Assembly: GCA_050084985.1 (NCBI GenBank)
Contig: JBITNC010000001.1
Span: 138,570,001 to 138,634,000 of the forward strand
Direction of reading: 5' to 3'
DNA from: Nageia nagi
Taxonomy: Eukaryota > Pinophyta
Length of the DNA stretch: 64,000 bases
Part shown: positions 20,777-32,910 of the stretch, in pieces
Layout: each line of letters begins with the position of its first letter
Numbering within the stretch: the first letter of the stretch is position 1
Notes under the pieces: generated by a model
Databases searched by the model: none
What the model was told of the DNA's origin: nothing
What the model saw: the letters and a program-made list of their open reading frames with translations, nothing else
Program-made: the position numbers and the translations under genes

Positions 20777-21655
20777 TCTAAAGTTCTAAATAGAAACTAA
20801 AGTAATAATTAATAAATTCAAACTAGTAAACCCTGATGTCAGGTTTAGAGCATTAATTTCAAGTATAGAAACCCTTCATATTGCAATGTTAAGGCTAGAA
20901 AATCCACTTTAAGTTATTACAATGTAAATATACCAATTTCTAAGCTAGGGCTTTAGTATCAAATATTAACAATACCTAGATGGTATTGTCTGGCCAATAC
21001 AAGAATACATCAATGAATAACACTCTACGATACCAATATTTAGTAAACATAAACATATATAAGCAATGGTAATCCAATGATACATAAAACAAGTATACAT
21101 AACAAAAAGTATGAGATCCAATTCCCCAATGGATGAATGTATGATATAAAATGATAATAATACAATACCAGTCCTAATAGGGTTGATGTTGACATCCATG
21201 GAGCCAACTAGTGTATAAATGAATGCCTCTTACTATTGGAATGATATCAAAACCATCGAATAGTACACTCCCTTTGAATTTGAATCCCCTTTATCGAAGG
21301 ATCCCTCCTCAAACCTTGGCTAACCATTGAAGGTAGTTCAACTATACATCAAAATACCACTACATGGGTAAGGATGTTGCACCATTACTATAGAAGAATA
21401 GGATCCCTTATCCTGATATCCCTCCTAGATATTGTACCTAGTGGATATGCTTAGAGATGTTAAGTCTTCTTATCCTCTATATGATATTAAGTATAATAAT
21501 GATTAGGTATATCTAGTAATGAGGATTCAATGTTCTTTTATACACTTGCTCTATACATATCTCATGTAGGAGTCATCACCTTGCTTGTTTAATACAATGT
21601 TGGCCTTATGGGGGTCTAAAATATTCAACATGGGTGCCTAGGGGTTATGCATGCC
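20777..21655 (-). repeat. LTR of gypsy-like element, left (3') copy, truncated
   Basis: Shares with 24,621 onward the segments AAATTCAAAC(T/A)AGTAAACC, GATGT(C/T)AGG, CCACTT(T/C)AA, AGCTAGGGCTTTAGTAT and the run to CCCTCCTCAAACCTT. It diverges after that point. Confidence 0.65.
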
Positions 21656-22149
21656 AAAAATCCTTTAGTCCTAATAGAAGTGGTTATTGAAGGTGAAATG
21701 CAACTTCCATATTCTTCATCTAAGGTGGTAGTATGATGTAGATTACTAAATCCTCATGCCCATGTATGAATATAACTTGCAAACACCCTAGTTTGTTGTA
21801 ACTATCATTACTCATTAGTTGCTCCATTATAGTTCTCAACACACATGAAGGTGTATGTGTATCAATGTGAAGATGTACCTCTAATAACCTTAACAAAATC
21901 ATATATAAGTCAAAACAAGGTAGGATCTCACTCTTCAAATGAATCCAATCCTCCTCCAAGCATAACATGGGATTTCATGCTTTCTAATCATGGGCTATGT
22001 ATCCCAAGACTCCACCTCTCAACATGGCATGTGAGATTACCACCTAATCCAACATCAAGTGCAAAAACTCTTCTAGGTACAATATGGAAAACCAACATCT
22101 CCTCATACCAACCATTAGGTGCTCAAATCCCTTCAAATTGAACATAAGA

Positions 22150-22440
22150 AGCCTAGCCTCTCCAAGGCTCAATGTGGGATGCTAAGACTTTTTAAAGCTC
22201 AATGTGGTATGCCTAGTTGTCCTAAAGTTGAATGTGAGATGAAAACTCTCTCTAAGGCTCAATATTTTATGGTGAGTCTCCTAGGTACCCAACATAGAAT
22301 GTATAGTATCTCCTATGCTCCACTTCTAATGATAAATCCTTTGGATACCAAACAATGGGTGGAGATCCCTTCCAAGTACTAACAGAGTATACCTAGCTCC
22401 TCCAATATCCAACATAGTCCCTCTAAACTCTTTGGCCTAT
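22150..22440. repeat. Degenerate 33-40 bp minisatellite
   Basis: Consecutive units of the form (C/A)TC(T/C)(A/C)AGGCTCAATGTGGGATG recur about seven times with drift (GCTCAATGTGG, AAGTTGAATGTGAG, GCTCAATATTTTATG, CCCAACATAGAATG). It lies in the interior of the gypsy-like element. Read on the plus strand it gives a repeating KAQCGM peptide pattern, which I take to be accidental. Confidence 0.65.
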
Positions 22441-22479
22441 AACAAGGGGTATAGAAGTTTCCCACTACCCCTCATCTCC

Positions 22480-24600
22480 TATTGGACCTCCTCTTCTGTC
22501 AACATGGCCCCATCTTCTGCTTCCTCCTTATTTTGACACAACTCAATTACTTCTAGCCACTTATTGTTTACTTATGGATAATCATAATTAATCCCCTACA
22601 ATGTGTGGGTCTTCCCATTTATCTCAAAACTCATAGTGAGTTTTTGATTATTGGTGTAAATATCACGCAAATTGAATAGCCATTTCACTCCCAAGATAAT
22701 GTAAGGATACCCCTTCAAGGGGTAGATGTAGAAATCCTCCTTCACTATACAATTCTATCATATCACAACAAACCTCTCAACAATGTGATCTACTAGTATG
22801 AGCTTATCATTGGTGTTGGAAACTTTGAATCTCTCAAACCCCTATGTCTTTAGATTCTTCTATTTTATAAAGCTTACAACGATGAAATGGTGGGATGCTC
22901 CAAGATTGACGAAGACCATCAAATCATATCCTCATGATTTCCCCATGATATTTAGCATGAGGTACCTCTTCATCCCATGTAGTGAGGTGATCATGCTCCC
23001 TAATGTGCCCTTAACTTGAGGTACCACCTTATCTAGGGTGTCTACTCCAATAACCTAATCCATATCATCTAACGCATCCTCTAAAAATACCTTTATCTAA
23101 TACACATATTCCTTGCATTGATAATGATCACTTGGCTTCAAACTCTTCTTGTAATAGAAGCACTTTCCCTCCTATATTAGATTCCTTCATGTGGCTGCAT
23201 CCAACTAATTTGTTCAAGGTGGGGCAAAGGTTTTAACGTTACTAGGCCCATATTTATTGGAAAGAGGATTTTATGTGACTATCCCTTTATATGTATTCCC
23301 TTCCTTGAAAATTTTTACCATTGGCTCCATATCATAAGTAGCCCAAATAGCATGATCAAGGTTCTTAGGAGAGGATGCCTTGATGATTCCTTACAATGGC
23401 TCCATCAAACCTTCAATGAAGAGGAATATCAATCTCTCCTTAGGAATGTGATGAATCATGACTACAATCTTTTGAAACTTTATCATATACTCATCCACCA
23501 CTCTATGTTACCTTAATGATATTAAATCTTGTTTTAATCAAACCTCTTAATCAACCATCAAGAAAAATCATTAAAGGAGGTGATGAGTGAATAACCCTGG
23601 CCCATCACTCTATTTTATCACCACTCTAGGGAACCACCCTCAAAATACAAAGATGCAAAATGAATTTCATACTCCTCCATAACATTAGAGCTCAAGGTAA
23701 AATAAGTTTGTAGGTGATGCAACCACGCTCTAGTAGTCGTCTTCTTCCTATCATACATTTATACCTATATCTTATTGATATTCTACTGTAGGTGCCTATT
23801 ATCATTCCATGATCTATTTGGAGTATGCAAATGATGTGAACTAATCCCTTTGAATCCTAGGATTTCTAAGTAGCCTCTAAAATTGACATCTCCTCTCAAT
23901 TCTAGATCCAAAATGTAATACTCCCCAAAAATCTAATTCAACTCCAATGAACCAAGTACCCTATTCTTTGCCTCTTCCCCAAACTTATTCATGAATATAG
24001 GTTTATATAGATTTGGAATGATAGGTTACTCATCCATCCTACCAACTACCTTCTCCACATACCTTCTTAGGATAGGGTTTGTACCCTAGAATTCCTTATG
24101 TGTGTGGGATCTAAGTCGACTCCTGATATCTCAAACTATAGGACCTCCCCATGCTCAGCTCATTATCTACCCTATCCTCCTTATGAGGTTCCTCTCTATC
24201 ATATTTATTAGGATGTGGGAGGCTAATCTATCTTTTAGGCTCATCATGAACCCCCATATGCCTATTTAGTTACTACTACATGGTGATAACAACTTCGATC
24301 ATGTTATGAATTATCAAAATGAGCTCATTAAAATTTTGTTCAAGGGTGGATTCTAGAATCAAAGTTGGTTTCCTCCTAATGGTGATCCTCAATATCTCCC
24401 TCAACCCCTCTTCTTCCTCTTTTAATATTCCTTCATTTTGCACCATATTCCTCCATTACTAGTGATCCTCCTCATGGATGGCCATAGAAGGTATCTCCTT
24501 AGTATATGACCTTTCACTTTTCCTAGTAGATGCCATCTCTATTCAAGTCTAGACTTGGTTTAGTAATAATGAACTATAGGTATCATACATAGTTTGGCTA
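22480..24600 (-). pseudogene. Gypsy-like gag and aspartic protease remnant
   Basis: On the minus strand the gag part (about 23,800-23,600) shows a HFASLYFEGGSLEWW segment, typical of retrotransposon gag. Around 23,190-23,110 comes a damaged zinc-knuckle-like stretch (CFYYKKSLKPSDHYQC). Around 23,010-22,860 comes MITSLHGMKRY, then FVNLGASHHFI, the retropepsin region; the catalytic D-(S/T)-G is read N-L-G, so the active-site Asp is lost. Then follow FYIYPLKGYPYIILGVKWL and TMSFEINGKTH. Frequent stops interrupt it. No polymerase domains follow before the left LTR, so this copy lost pol or never had it. Confidence 0.65.
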
Positions 24601-24606
24601 GATCCA

Positions 24607-24619
24607 AGCTCTAATACCA
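24607..24619 (-). other. Primer-binding site of gypsy-like element
   Basis: The minus strand reads TGGTATTAGAGCT, a near match to the initiator Met tRNA 3' end. It lies one base inside the right LTR. Confidence 0.6.
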
Positions 24620-24620
24620 C

Positions 24621-25560
24621 TATAAAGGTCCAAACACAACCTCAACCAATAATCAACAAATTCAAACAAGTAAACCTTGATGTTAGGCCTAGGAAATCAA
24701 TTTCAAGTAGAACCATAAATATTGCATCATTAGGTTTAGGGCATCCACTTCAATTTATTATAATGTAAATATGCTAATTTCAAAGCTAGGGCTTTAGTAT
24801 TAAGCATTAACAATACCTATATGGTAACATCTCACCCATACTAGCATACATTAATGAAAAGTAGTCTAGAATACCAACATCTAGCCAATGTAAACATATA
24901 CAAACAATGGTAATTTAAATATTCATAAGATAAGTATACACAACATAAATTATGAGATCTAATACCATAATATATGTATTTATGATATAAAATGATAATA
25001 ATACAATACTAGGCCCAATAGGGCTGATGTTGGGCTCCAAGGAGCCAACTAGGGCATAACTGAATGTCTCTCACTACTAGAAAGATATCAAAACTATGGG
25101 ATATTATGCTCCCTCAAAATATAAATCCTCTACATTGAAGGAGCCCTCCTCAAACCTTGTACTACTACCAAAAGGATTACTTGCATCCTTTTTTGCATCT
25201 TAAAACATGAAAAAATAAAATAAATATTAAATTGTGCCCTCCTATGTCAACATGCATCATTTTATTTTATTTTTCCATTTTTTTATTTTTTTTGATGTAA
25301 ATTCCAAAGCAAATTTTTATGTGGGTAGTATGGGTACATTAAGTGTCAATGTAAGGGTATAGGAGTACCACACATACCCATGTTGGTCAAGGAGTCATAC
25401 GTGGGGTCTTGGTATCATGAAGGACCAACGTGGGGATATAGGAGCCTCCCCAAGGTTGGTGCATGCATGTAGGTATCTATACATTCATCTAAGTGTAATA
25501 ATAGAACTTGGGATTTCTATAATCATGATCTAGATCTCCAAGTATAATAATAACTCCTAA
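24621..25560 (-). repeat. LTR of gypsy-like element, right (5') copy
   Basis: Begins TATAAAGGTCC (ancestral TGTAAAG). It matches 41,869-42,945 over most of its length apart from a replaced segment at about 25,160-25,325. The exact outer end is not resolved. Confidence 0.6.
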
Positions 25561-25724
25561 TCTAAGCTTGGGAAGGAGACATCCCACTTGGGGCTCATAG
25601 GGGGCTGCATTGACCCATTACGTCTTCTATTCAAAGTCATAAACATGAAAATACAAGGTATTAATAAAATATATTATAAGAAGAACATATTAAATTCCAT
25701 TATTAATTACATCTTTGCAAAGAT

Positions 25725-27250
25725 TAATGATTAGCATTAGACACCTCCTATACTTTCCTCCTATGAATGAATCACTAAGATGATGAATTCATTAAATCAT
25801 AAGATTTACCTATTATAATTTTAAAAAGTTAGTGGTCATGTTAGAGAATTATAAATTATCTTTATTTATGAAGAGACATATGCATTGTGTTTCTCCTCAT
25901 CAAATTTTATGTTATTACAAGTGGACACCTGCATGGATTCAAAGCCTAGGTAGCACATAATTACAATAGATTTTCCTTGGGAGAGTTTAATGGTTTATGA
26001 ATACTCAAGGCTGATTAAGGGCATCCAAGGTTTAGGAGGAAAGCCTCATTCACTCTGGCCATCTATATAGAGCAAAATATAGATATTGCTAAATGCTATC
26101 AAAACATGTATTAAACAATGCCCAAACCCTATTGCATTATGAAATATTTGATACATCTAAAAGGCATTATCCTATTCCATAAGCTTTCTTCAACAAAATC
26201 AAGATTATAAATATTTAGAAGACCACAATATCAACATTACTACAAGCTTCTTGAAGGCATATTTACAAAATATACAACATGCCAAACTTCAAGACTCTAA
26301 GAAATATGAAAATCAAGTTTGTCCTTCTTATCACATAGACTTTCTTAGCAAGGCATTCAAAGAGTTCAAAAGTTATTGCACAAGATATTAATTACAATTA
26401 TGAGAAAAAATATTTCTCATCATAGGTGTGTGGTATGTCTCATTAAGCAAGTAGCCATAATTATTGTCTTAGGCACCAAATTCTACTGTTGCATTTCATT
26501 GAATTCATTAAATTCATTTTTGTTATCTTTTAATGATTTGAAAGTATGGAATAATGATTGCACTAGATAAGGGTGTTTGTTTCTCCATTGTGCTTAATGG
26601 TTAAATAGTAATTTTAGACACATCTTATACTTGCCTTGTATGAATGAACATCACTAAGATGATGAGTTCATCAAATCAAAAGATTTTTCTATTCTAATTT
26701 AAAATACTAGTGATCATGGTAGAGAATTATGGATTTTCATTCCTTATGAGAAGACATCTACATCCCTTTCATCTTCATGAAATTTTATGTTATTGGAAAT
26801 GGAAACCAATTGGGATTCAAAGCATAGGTAGCACATAATTACAACAAATTTTCCTAAATAAAGTTTAATGGTTAATGAACAAGAGGGAAGCCTTATTCAC
26901 TTTCGCCCTCTATATCTAGGAAAATACAGATATTGTAAAGGTTGTTAAAACACCTATTGAAGAGTACTCAAACATTCATGCATTGTAAATAATTTGATAC
27001 ATATAAATGAAATTATATTATTCCCTAAGATCTCTTAAAAAAAATCAAAACTTACAAATATTTAGAAGAATTCAATATCAACACTACTACGAGCTTCTTG
27101 GGAGCATATTTACAAAATGGCCAACATAAAAAATTACAAGAGACTAAGAAATATGAAAATTAAGTTTGTTCTTCTTGTCACATAGAATTTCTAAGTAGGG
27201 TGTTCAAGGAGTTCCACAATTATTATGGAAGCCATTAATTATGCCAATGA
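25725..27250. repeat. Two diverged tandem copies of a ~660-bp unit
   Basis: The stretches 25,725-26,395 and 26,595-27,250 run parallel from TTTAGACAC...CCTATGAATGA through AGATGATGA(A/G)TTCAT, TAGAGAATTAT, ATTTTATGTTATT, GGTAGCACATAATTACAA, GAAGCC(T/C), ATATTTAGAAGA, AGCTTCTTG and AGAAATATGAAAAT(C/T)AAG. Part of the unit also lies at 20,560-20,776 and 41,690-41,868, directly beside the gypsy-like LTR. No coding frame is recognised. Confidence 0.7.
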
Positions 27251-27254
27251 TGGC

Positions 27255-27515
27255 TATTAGACCATGTCCAATGATGAAATGAAATTGGGCCATTGACTTA
27301 CTATGTAATTTCTTGGGTTGTATTAGGGAAACATATCTTGTCTTGTAAAATTACATAGTAAGCATCTTCTTTGAAGAGTTAGGGGAAATTTTTTTGATCA
27401 ATTATTATTGATTACTCTTAGACCATGCTTGATGATGAAATTAAGTTGAGCCATTTGTTTACTATGTGAGCACATGGGTTGTATTAAGGACATGTGTATT
27501 CTCTTGCATAATAAA
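27255..27515. repeat. Two-copy ~95-bp direct repeat
   Basis: The stretches 27,258-27,350 and 27,418-27,515 both run TTAGACCATG, GATGATGAAAT, TTGAGCC or TTGGGCC, TTTACTATG or CTTACTATG, then GGGTTGTATTA-GG. Confidence 0.65.
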
Positions 27516-27567
27516 GATAACCCAAATGATGATAATGTTGGGGGTTTATCAAATACTTATTGATGCA

Positions 27568-27785
27568 AATGCCCACTACTCACATCACAATCAATTAATC
27601 CCTCTCCCATTGGAAAATATAAAATACTACATTCATTGCTACCATACCAAAAGATGATGAGTTCTTTACTCCTTCCACTCCTCACACCACCAATCAATTA
27701 ATCCCTCTCAAATCCAAAAATAAAGAAATACTACATTCATTGCTACCATCCTGGCATATGATGAGTCCTATACTCCTCATAGGCT
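27568..27785. repeat. Two-copy ~105-bp tandem repeat
   Basis: Both units read CA(T/C)CA-CAATCAATTAATCCCTCTC, then AATACTACATTCATTGCTACCAT, then GATGATGAGT-CT-TACTCCT. Confidence 0.75.
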
Positions 27786-28024
27786 AAGGTTACCATGCTA
27801 GAACAAGATGAGTATTGTACTCTTTACAACCTTAATTTGAATTTTTTCCAACACTTATGGGTGCCAAGATTGGACATGTGGTAGTAGAGGTGAAAGGTAT
27901 ACATAGGACCCAGATCATACCAGTAAAGGAGTATTGATGTCTATAAAAAGGTAAATAGTAAGACCAAAATGTAGGAGCTAGATTGAGACTTTAATGGGGG
28001 TGTAAGTGCCATGGTGTTGAGATT

Positions 28025-28200
28025 TGGATGGTAGGTTGGTAGGCAGTGTTGGTAGTGCTAGGAGTTGATCAATAGAGTTGCAGGTGTTGGGGTGTGTTGG
28101 GATTAGGTTGATGGAGCTATGGGTAGTAGGAGTAGGCTGATATAGATGTGGGTATCAGGATACTAGGAGTAGGCTAATTAAGCTATTGGTACTATGAGAT
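28025..28200. repeat. G-rich degenerate minisatellite
   Basis: About four drifting units of about 45 bp combine TAGGAGTAGGCTGAT (or GTTGAT), AGAGCTGTGGGT or AGAGTTGCAGGT, and GTTGG or GTAGTAGG. The strand bias (G on plus) contrasts with the surrounding AT-rich DNA. Confidence 0.5.
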
Positions 28201-28609
28201 TGAATACACTACCATGGATTGAATTTTGACAACTAAGGAAAGCAAGATGAAAGCTAGTGAGAATAAGTGCCAATGATCAAAGATAAAAGCTCATGCTCTT
28301 AGTAGATGATGTAAATGATTGGATGGGATCAAAGTTTTAAATATTATGGTATCTTGGTAGTCCCAAAAAAATTGAAGTGAGTTTGAAGAACAAGAAGCAT
28401 AAGACGTGGAGTATTTAAGCATTGATGTACATTATCAAGTAAAGTAGGCCTTGACACATGATGTCAGTGACCCTAGATATGCAAGAAAAAATTAAGGTTG
28501 ATGAAGAGCAATTATTTTCCTACAATGTACCCATTTCACTTAATTGTAATAGCTAGAGTATACTTTTTTTAGTTTATCATAACAAAATCAATGCATGAAC
28601 ATATTGGTT

Positions 28610-28780
28610 TTCTCTACCTCTATGAAAAGGATATTGAAATAAAGTATCATTTTATATCTATTTAGATAATCATACCATTAAAATTATATTATAAATTATG
28701 AAGAAATTAGTTTATCCATGAATAATGCAAGAAGGGAGCCCTTATTATAGGATTCTACCAATATAACAGAAAATGGGAAT
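28610..28780. repeat. Relic of the BPS1-like upstream flank
   Basis: Matches 10,925-11,085 (AAAGTATCATTTTAT-TCTATTTAGATAAT, ATTCATGAATAATG-AAGAAGGGA, GGATTCTACCAAT). It is an isolated trace with no gene beside it. The surrounding stretch 28,200-29,560 is otherwise unassigned. Confidence 0.6.
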
Positions 28781-29559
28781 AGTTACCTTAAATATATTTA
28801 TGAAACAATGATAGTTCCCTCTTCCTTTATACAAGGAGGATCAAGGTTTTTTGGGATTTAGATATTCAATTATGTGAGAACAAATTGAAAAAAAAATGTA
28901 ATAAAGATGCATACAAAGAGAATACTAAATTTGACAAGGTTCACTCAACAACTCATTGAGCTACATCCCCATAGAAGCACTAGCACTTAAATCATTGTTT
29001 CCTCCAATAAATATAATGTATAAAAGAAAGGAAGAAATATGAAATATTCCTTATTGTAACACCCACTCTATCTTCATATAGTACATCATGCAACCAACAT
29101 CTTCTTAGACATGGGTTCTCCTTACCCATAACTATGTAGTCTCTATCACAACTATAAGAATAAGAGTGTTGAACTACTATAAATAATGAGTAATCTAACA
29201 TATGGCATCAATGTAGACTCCTCAAAACACCTCCTTACACTCACAATATAAAATTACAATGTTAGCTAAATTTATCATCTCAAAAGCTTATAATAGAGAA
29301 TTACATTAAGAATATCTCAGCATTATAGCCAATGTATGTGAATATTGATATCACTTACCTTTTGGACATTACTGCCTCTGGTATTACTGCATCTCACATT
29401 ATGCAACATATTATTATATATAAAATTACCATACTATATTATTTTAGAATTTTACATGCTTTATTATTGATAGTAAGAATAAGCTAATATCCAAAATTCC
29501 TATGACTACAAATAAGATATTTACTCTTATCATTAGAAGAGTTTGCATTTATGTTTCAA

Positions 29560-30170
29560 TACCATAGGAAGAGATTTAAAATGAATATGTAATATTAAAT
29601 TTGATAATTTAAATCTTATTGAACTAAATATTTTACTTAAGAGGAATAGGGTAATAGGTTTAGTGCTCATCCAAAGGCTAGATCCAGAATGCAAGGGATG
29701 CATAATAGGAAAATACCATAGAGAATCATTTCTAATAGGAAGGTCCTAGAGAGCTATTAGAGATAGTACTCTTAGAGCTAATTAGACCATTTTAGATTAC
29801 TTAATTATTAGGTATGATGCATTTCTTCACATTTATTGATGATTATAGTAGGAAGCTCTAGGTATATCCATTAAAAGAAAAATCTAAAACTTTCAAAACA
29901 TTTAAATAATTAGCTGAGAAGTAGAATAGTTATTTTCTCAAAATTTTAAGAAGTAATAGAGTTGGAGAGTACATCTCATACAAATTTTAGAATTTTTACA
30001 TTAAGAATGAATTAAAAAAGGTAGCTAACAACCAAGGAAACTTCCTTAATAAAATAACATAGTTGAGAGGAAGAGTAGAAAAATGGTAGATATGGTAAGG
30101 AGATGTTTAAAGCTAATACTTTACCTAATAATCCATTGAGATTTGCTCATCATATCCATTAGAAGTACAA
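29560..30170 (+). pseudogene. Ty1/copia pre-integrase and integrase fragment
   Basis: On the plus strand, LDPECKGCIIGKYHRESF (about 29,690-29,745) is the C-x2-C...GK-x-HR-x-x-F signature of the copia GAG-pre-integrase domain. It is followed by RAIRDSTL and the start of the integrase core: FTFIDDYSRKLWVY, LKEKSKTFKTFK, then a damaged RSNRVGEYIS (normally R-S-D-x-G-G-E-Y). Stops and frame changes occur throughout. The duplicated copy at 59.5 kb retains only the pre-integrase part. Confidence 0.72.
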
Positions 30171-30189
30171 ATGAAGCAACCTAAACTCA

Positions 30190-32530
30190 CTTCACATAAA
30201 ATCTTCCATACTTTTAGGTTTCTCTTTGTTTCCTATGGTGAAGTTAGTTCAATTCTTAGTAAGTCTCCTCCTATTCTTCTTTCCTATCTAACCTTGATTT
30301 TCTCCTAATAGCTTTGCATCACTATGTTCCTTTCCTAATCTTATTTTGAATACAAACTTATGCCTTGAATTCATCCTACATGCAATGGATTCACATGAAA
30401 TAGATGATCTAACTATTCTTACTGCAAATGTAACTTCTATGGGTTCAACATACATCATTTCACCATGTGTCCCAAGTGAGCAAGTTAAGAATAACTCTTG
30501 ATTTGACTCTCATATCCTTCATAAAAAATTATAGTTAGATTATCTACATTTAAATCTTATTATAAAATATGATTTTTAAATTATTCAAGAATTTTAAATA
30601 TACGTACTTCTTTAGCACATTCAAGAATTAATAAGAAGTATGATAGTTTAGGAGTGTTAAATACATATAACTAATTGGTATGCATCTTGACTACATCTAC
30701 ATAATACATTGCTAAAGGGAAATGATTACCATATTTATACCAATAATACAAAGACTCTTTATTTAAAAAAATGTATTTAAGAATATTCATATAGAATAAT
30801 ATTTGTTGTATCCCATTAACATATTCATAACAATGTGAATCCTTACAAGTTAGAACATAATCCAATTTTTTTTTTTTTTTTTTTTGGTTATTTGTCTTCT
30901 TTCTTCCTTTATTGAAACTTGATTATTTTAATATAACGATAAATATAACATTGTATTAATAAAAACTAAATTCACATTCTTTATTGGTAAAAAAAAAAAA
31001 TTAATATTAATACTTATTTCATATAATAAATAGAACAAGTTATATGCTTAAGAGTTGAATCGATATGATAATTAAGAATAAAATTTAATAAATACATCAA
31101 ACCATTGAAAATTTGAAAGAAAAATAATAAATTTGGATAATTGTTTGTATGTAGCATCACATAGGTGACATGAATGGTGATCTTTTCAATTAGTTGTATG
31201 ACTTGGATAATATATTTATGCTTCTCCAATGCCAAATAATTGCATTCTTAGTTAAAAAGATGAATCAAAATAAATATGAAAATAATTCATTATGTAATAT
31301 CATCAAACTTGTCAATCGACCAATGTTTGTAGGAGATATACAAAAAAAAATGACTCTTAGACTCTGAAAGTGACAAGATATTCAAAAAGTATTGTTAAAT
31401 CTTATTTATAAGAAAAAGAGGCCACTAGGCATCATAATATAGGCTAAATACTATGGTAGTTAAAGGAGAGAGAAAAGATTTCACAAAAAGAGAAGAAAGG
31501 GATAGCTCTAGATCGATGGACTAATTCACAAAATAAAATAAATGAGCCACCTAATCCTTTTTTCAAGGGAAAAGGATGACACATGGAATCCCAGTGTTGG
31601 CTGATCTTATAGTGATGTAGAGGCATATTTATACCATACGAAAGCATCCTAATGGCTCTATGTTTCCTCCACACAGCAGCAGCATGCCCCCACACCAATG
31701 GTAAAAATCTTGAAACTCACCAAAATATTTTACATAACATTTTTTATGTTCAAATTAATCTTTTTAATTTTTAATATTTTTGTTAAAATCACCTTTTCTA
31801 TGAATTTGATTTACAAAAAATTTTCTATGTGACTTTTGAGGCAGGGCTCTGAAAATGAACCTTTTCATCATCCATGAGATAATGCTTGAATATACAAATT
31901 TTTCATGAGCCAAACTCCACATTTCACCCAACTACTATTAATCTTCACATCTTAGAAATCTTATCTAAAATATGATAATATATAAAAATGCTTATTCTTT
32001 ACTATCAATCAATATAATTACATCTTGATTGAAAATATTACCTTCAAACTTCATACTATGGAATAGGCAGCTTATATTTAGAATCTTTCTTATTAACCTC
32101 ATAATCAAATTTCCATTACTTTAAGGGTTCATTTTTATGAGGAATCTTCATTTTATTTATTGGTTAAAGTTTCATGTACCTTCATTCATGTTCTAAATGA
32201 ACTTTTTTTTGTTTTATCTCTTAGACCAGAACTTGGATTTCTTACCCATATTATCATCCGTAGTTAAATACTCAAGATAGGTATTCCTAAAAGTTTGGTT
32301 GCTTTCCTTCTTCCTAGCCATGTCATATGGCTTTTGGAGGGTCTTGAATTAATGTAGATTTATAATAGTCTTGATCTTGCAATTTATTCCCAAGATGACT
32401 TTTTGAATCTTTAGTTTTTTTAAGTCTCATATTAAAACTGATGAAGATCATGTGAAGAGGGAGAGTTTCAAGCCTAGGACCTCTTTTCTTCCACTTGAGA
32501 TATTTAAACACCCACTTGGCTCTCCAACTC
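30190..32530. other. Interval without recognised genes
   Basis: AT-rich. It includes a T homopolymer of about 19 (30,868-30,886). From about 30,995 it is duplicated at 59,755-61,430. The strip near 31,900-32,060 corresponds to part of the gypsy-type knuckle/protease fragment better seen at 60.7-60.96 kb. A minus-strand ORF of 84 codons (31,698-31,444) is not preserved in the duplicate and is probably chance. Confidence 0.5.
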
Positions 32531-32534
32531 CCCT

Positions 32535-32910
32535 CATGATTTGATGAATAGAGAATTTATCAATAGGTATTTACGCAAAAAAATATATGTAAATGAACCT
32601 CTAAAATTTGAGAAGGATGGAACACTTGACTTTATGTACAACCTTAAGAAGTCAATTTACAATTTGAAGAAAGATCTAAGGCATGATAAAGGTAAACACT
32701 TTTCTCACAAATTCAATTTTTATGATATAAGTAGAATTTAATATATCTATTATAAAGTAAGGGATGATCATAAATTTTCCATTACATTACATGTTAATTT
32801 TCTTATTAGCACAAATTATCCAAATAAGATCCAAATATTTATGAATAGACTAAATGATACCTTTTAGATTGTTGATTTAGGAGTTAATAATTTCTTGATT
32901 TGCAAGTAAG
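32535..32910 (+). pseudogene. Ty1/copia reverse transcriptase fragment
   Basis: The plus-strand frame reads INRYLRKKIYVNEPLKFEKD, then FMYNLKKSIYNLKKDLR, then (after a stop) VRDDHKFSITLHVNFL and FMNRLNDTFQ-like, IVDLGVNNFL. These correspond to the copia RT blocks G-x-L-x-EEIYM-x-QP-x-GF, L-x-KSLYGLKQ-x-PR, LYVDD and F-x-M-x-DLG. The YVDD catalytic pair is lost (HVNF). It is probably part of the same dispersed copia relic as the integrase fragment at 29.6-30.2 kb. A near-identical copy lies at 61.4-61.8 kb. Confidence 0.7.

Larger units (their letters stand above)
20777..25560 (-). mobile_element. Decayed Ty3/gypsy-like LTR element
   Basis: Related long repeats of about 0.9 kb lie at 20,777-21,655 and 24,621-25,560, with a Met-tRNA primer-binding site directly inside the right one. 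Between them are minus-strand gag and protease remnants but no recognisable reverse transcriptase or integrase. The two repeats are clearly diverged, and each has internal replacements: the left lacks its last ~230 bp, and the right has a foreign AT-rich stretch around 25,160-25,325. The element is therefore old. A third copy of the repeat at 41.9-42.95 kb still begins TGTAAAG, where these two read TCTAAAG and TATAAAG. Confidence 0.65.

Noticed and set aside
22119-22382. Plus-strand 87-codon ORF with KAQCGM repeats as a repeat protein
   Set aside because: It lies in a drifting DNA minisatellite in the antisense direction of the gypsy-like element.
30868-30886. T19 tract as the 3' tail of a minus-strand LINE or SINE
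   Set aside because: No polymerase sequence or target duplication was found beside it on that side.
31444-31698. Minus-strand 84-codon ORF as a small gene
   Set aside because: The frame is not preserved in the duplicate at 60.2-60.5 kb and resembles nothing known to me.
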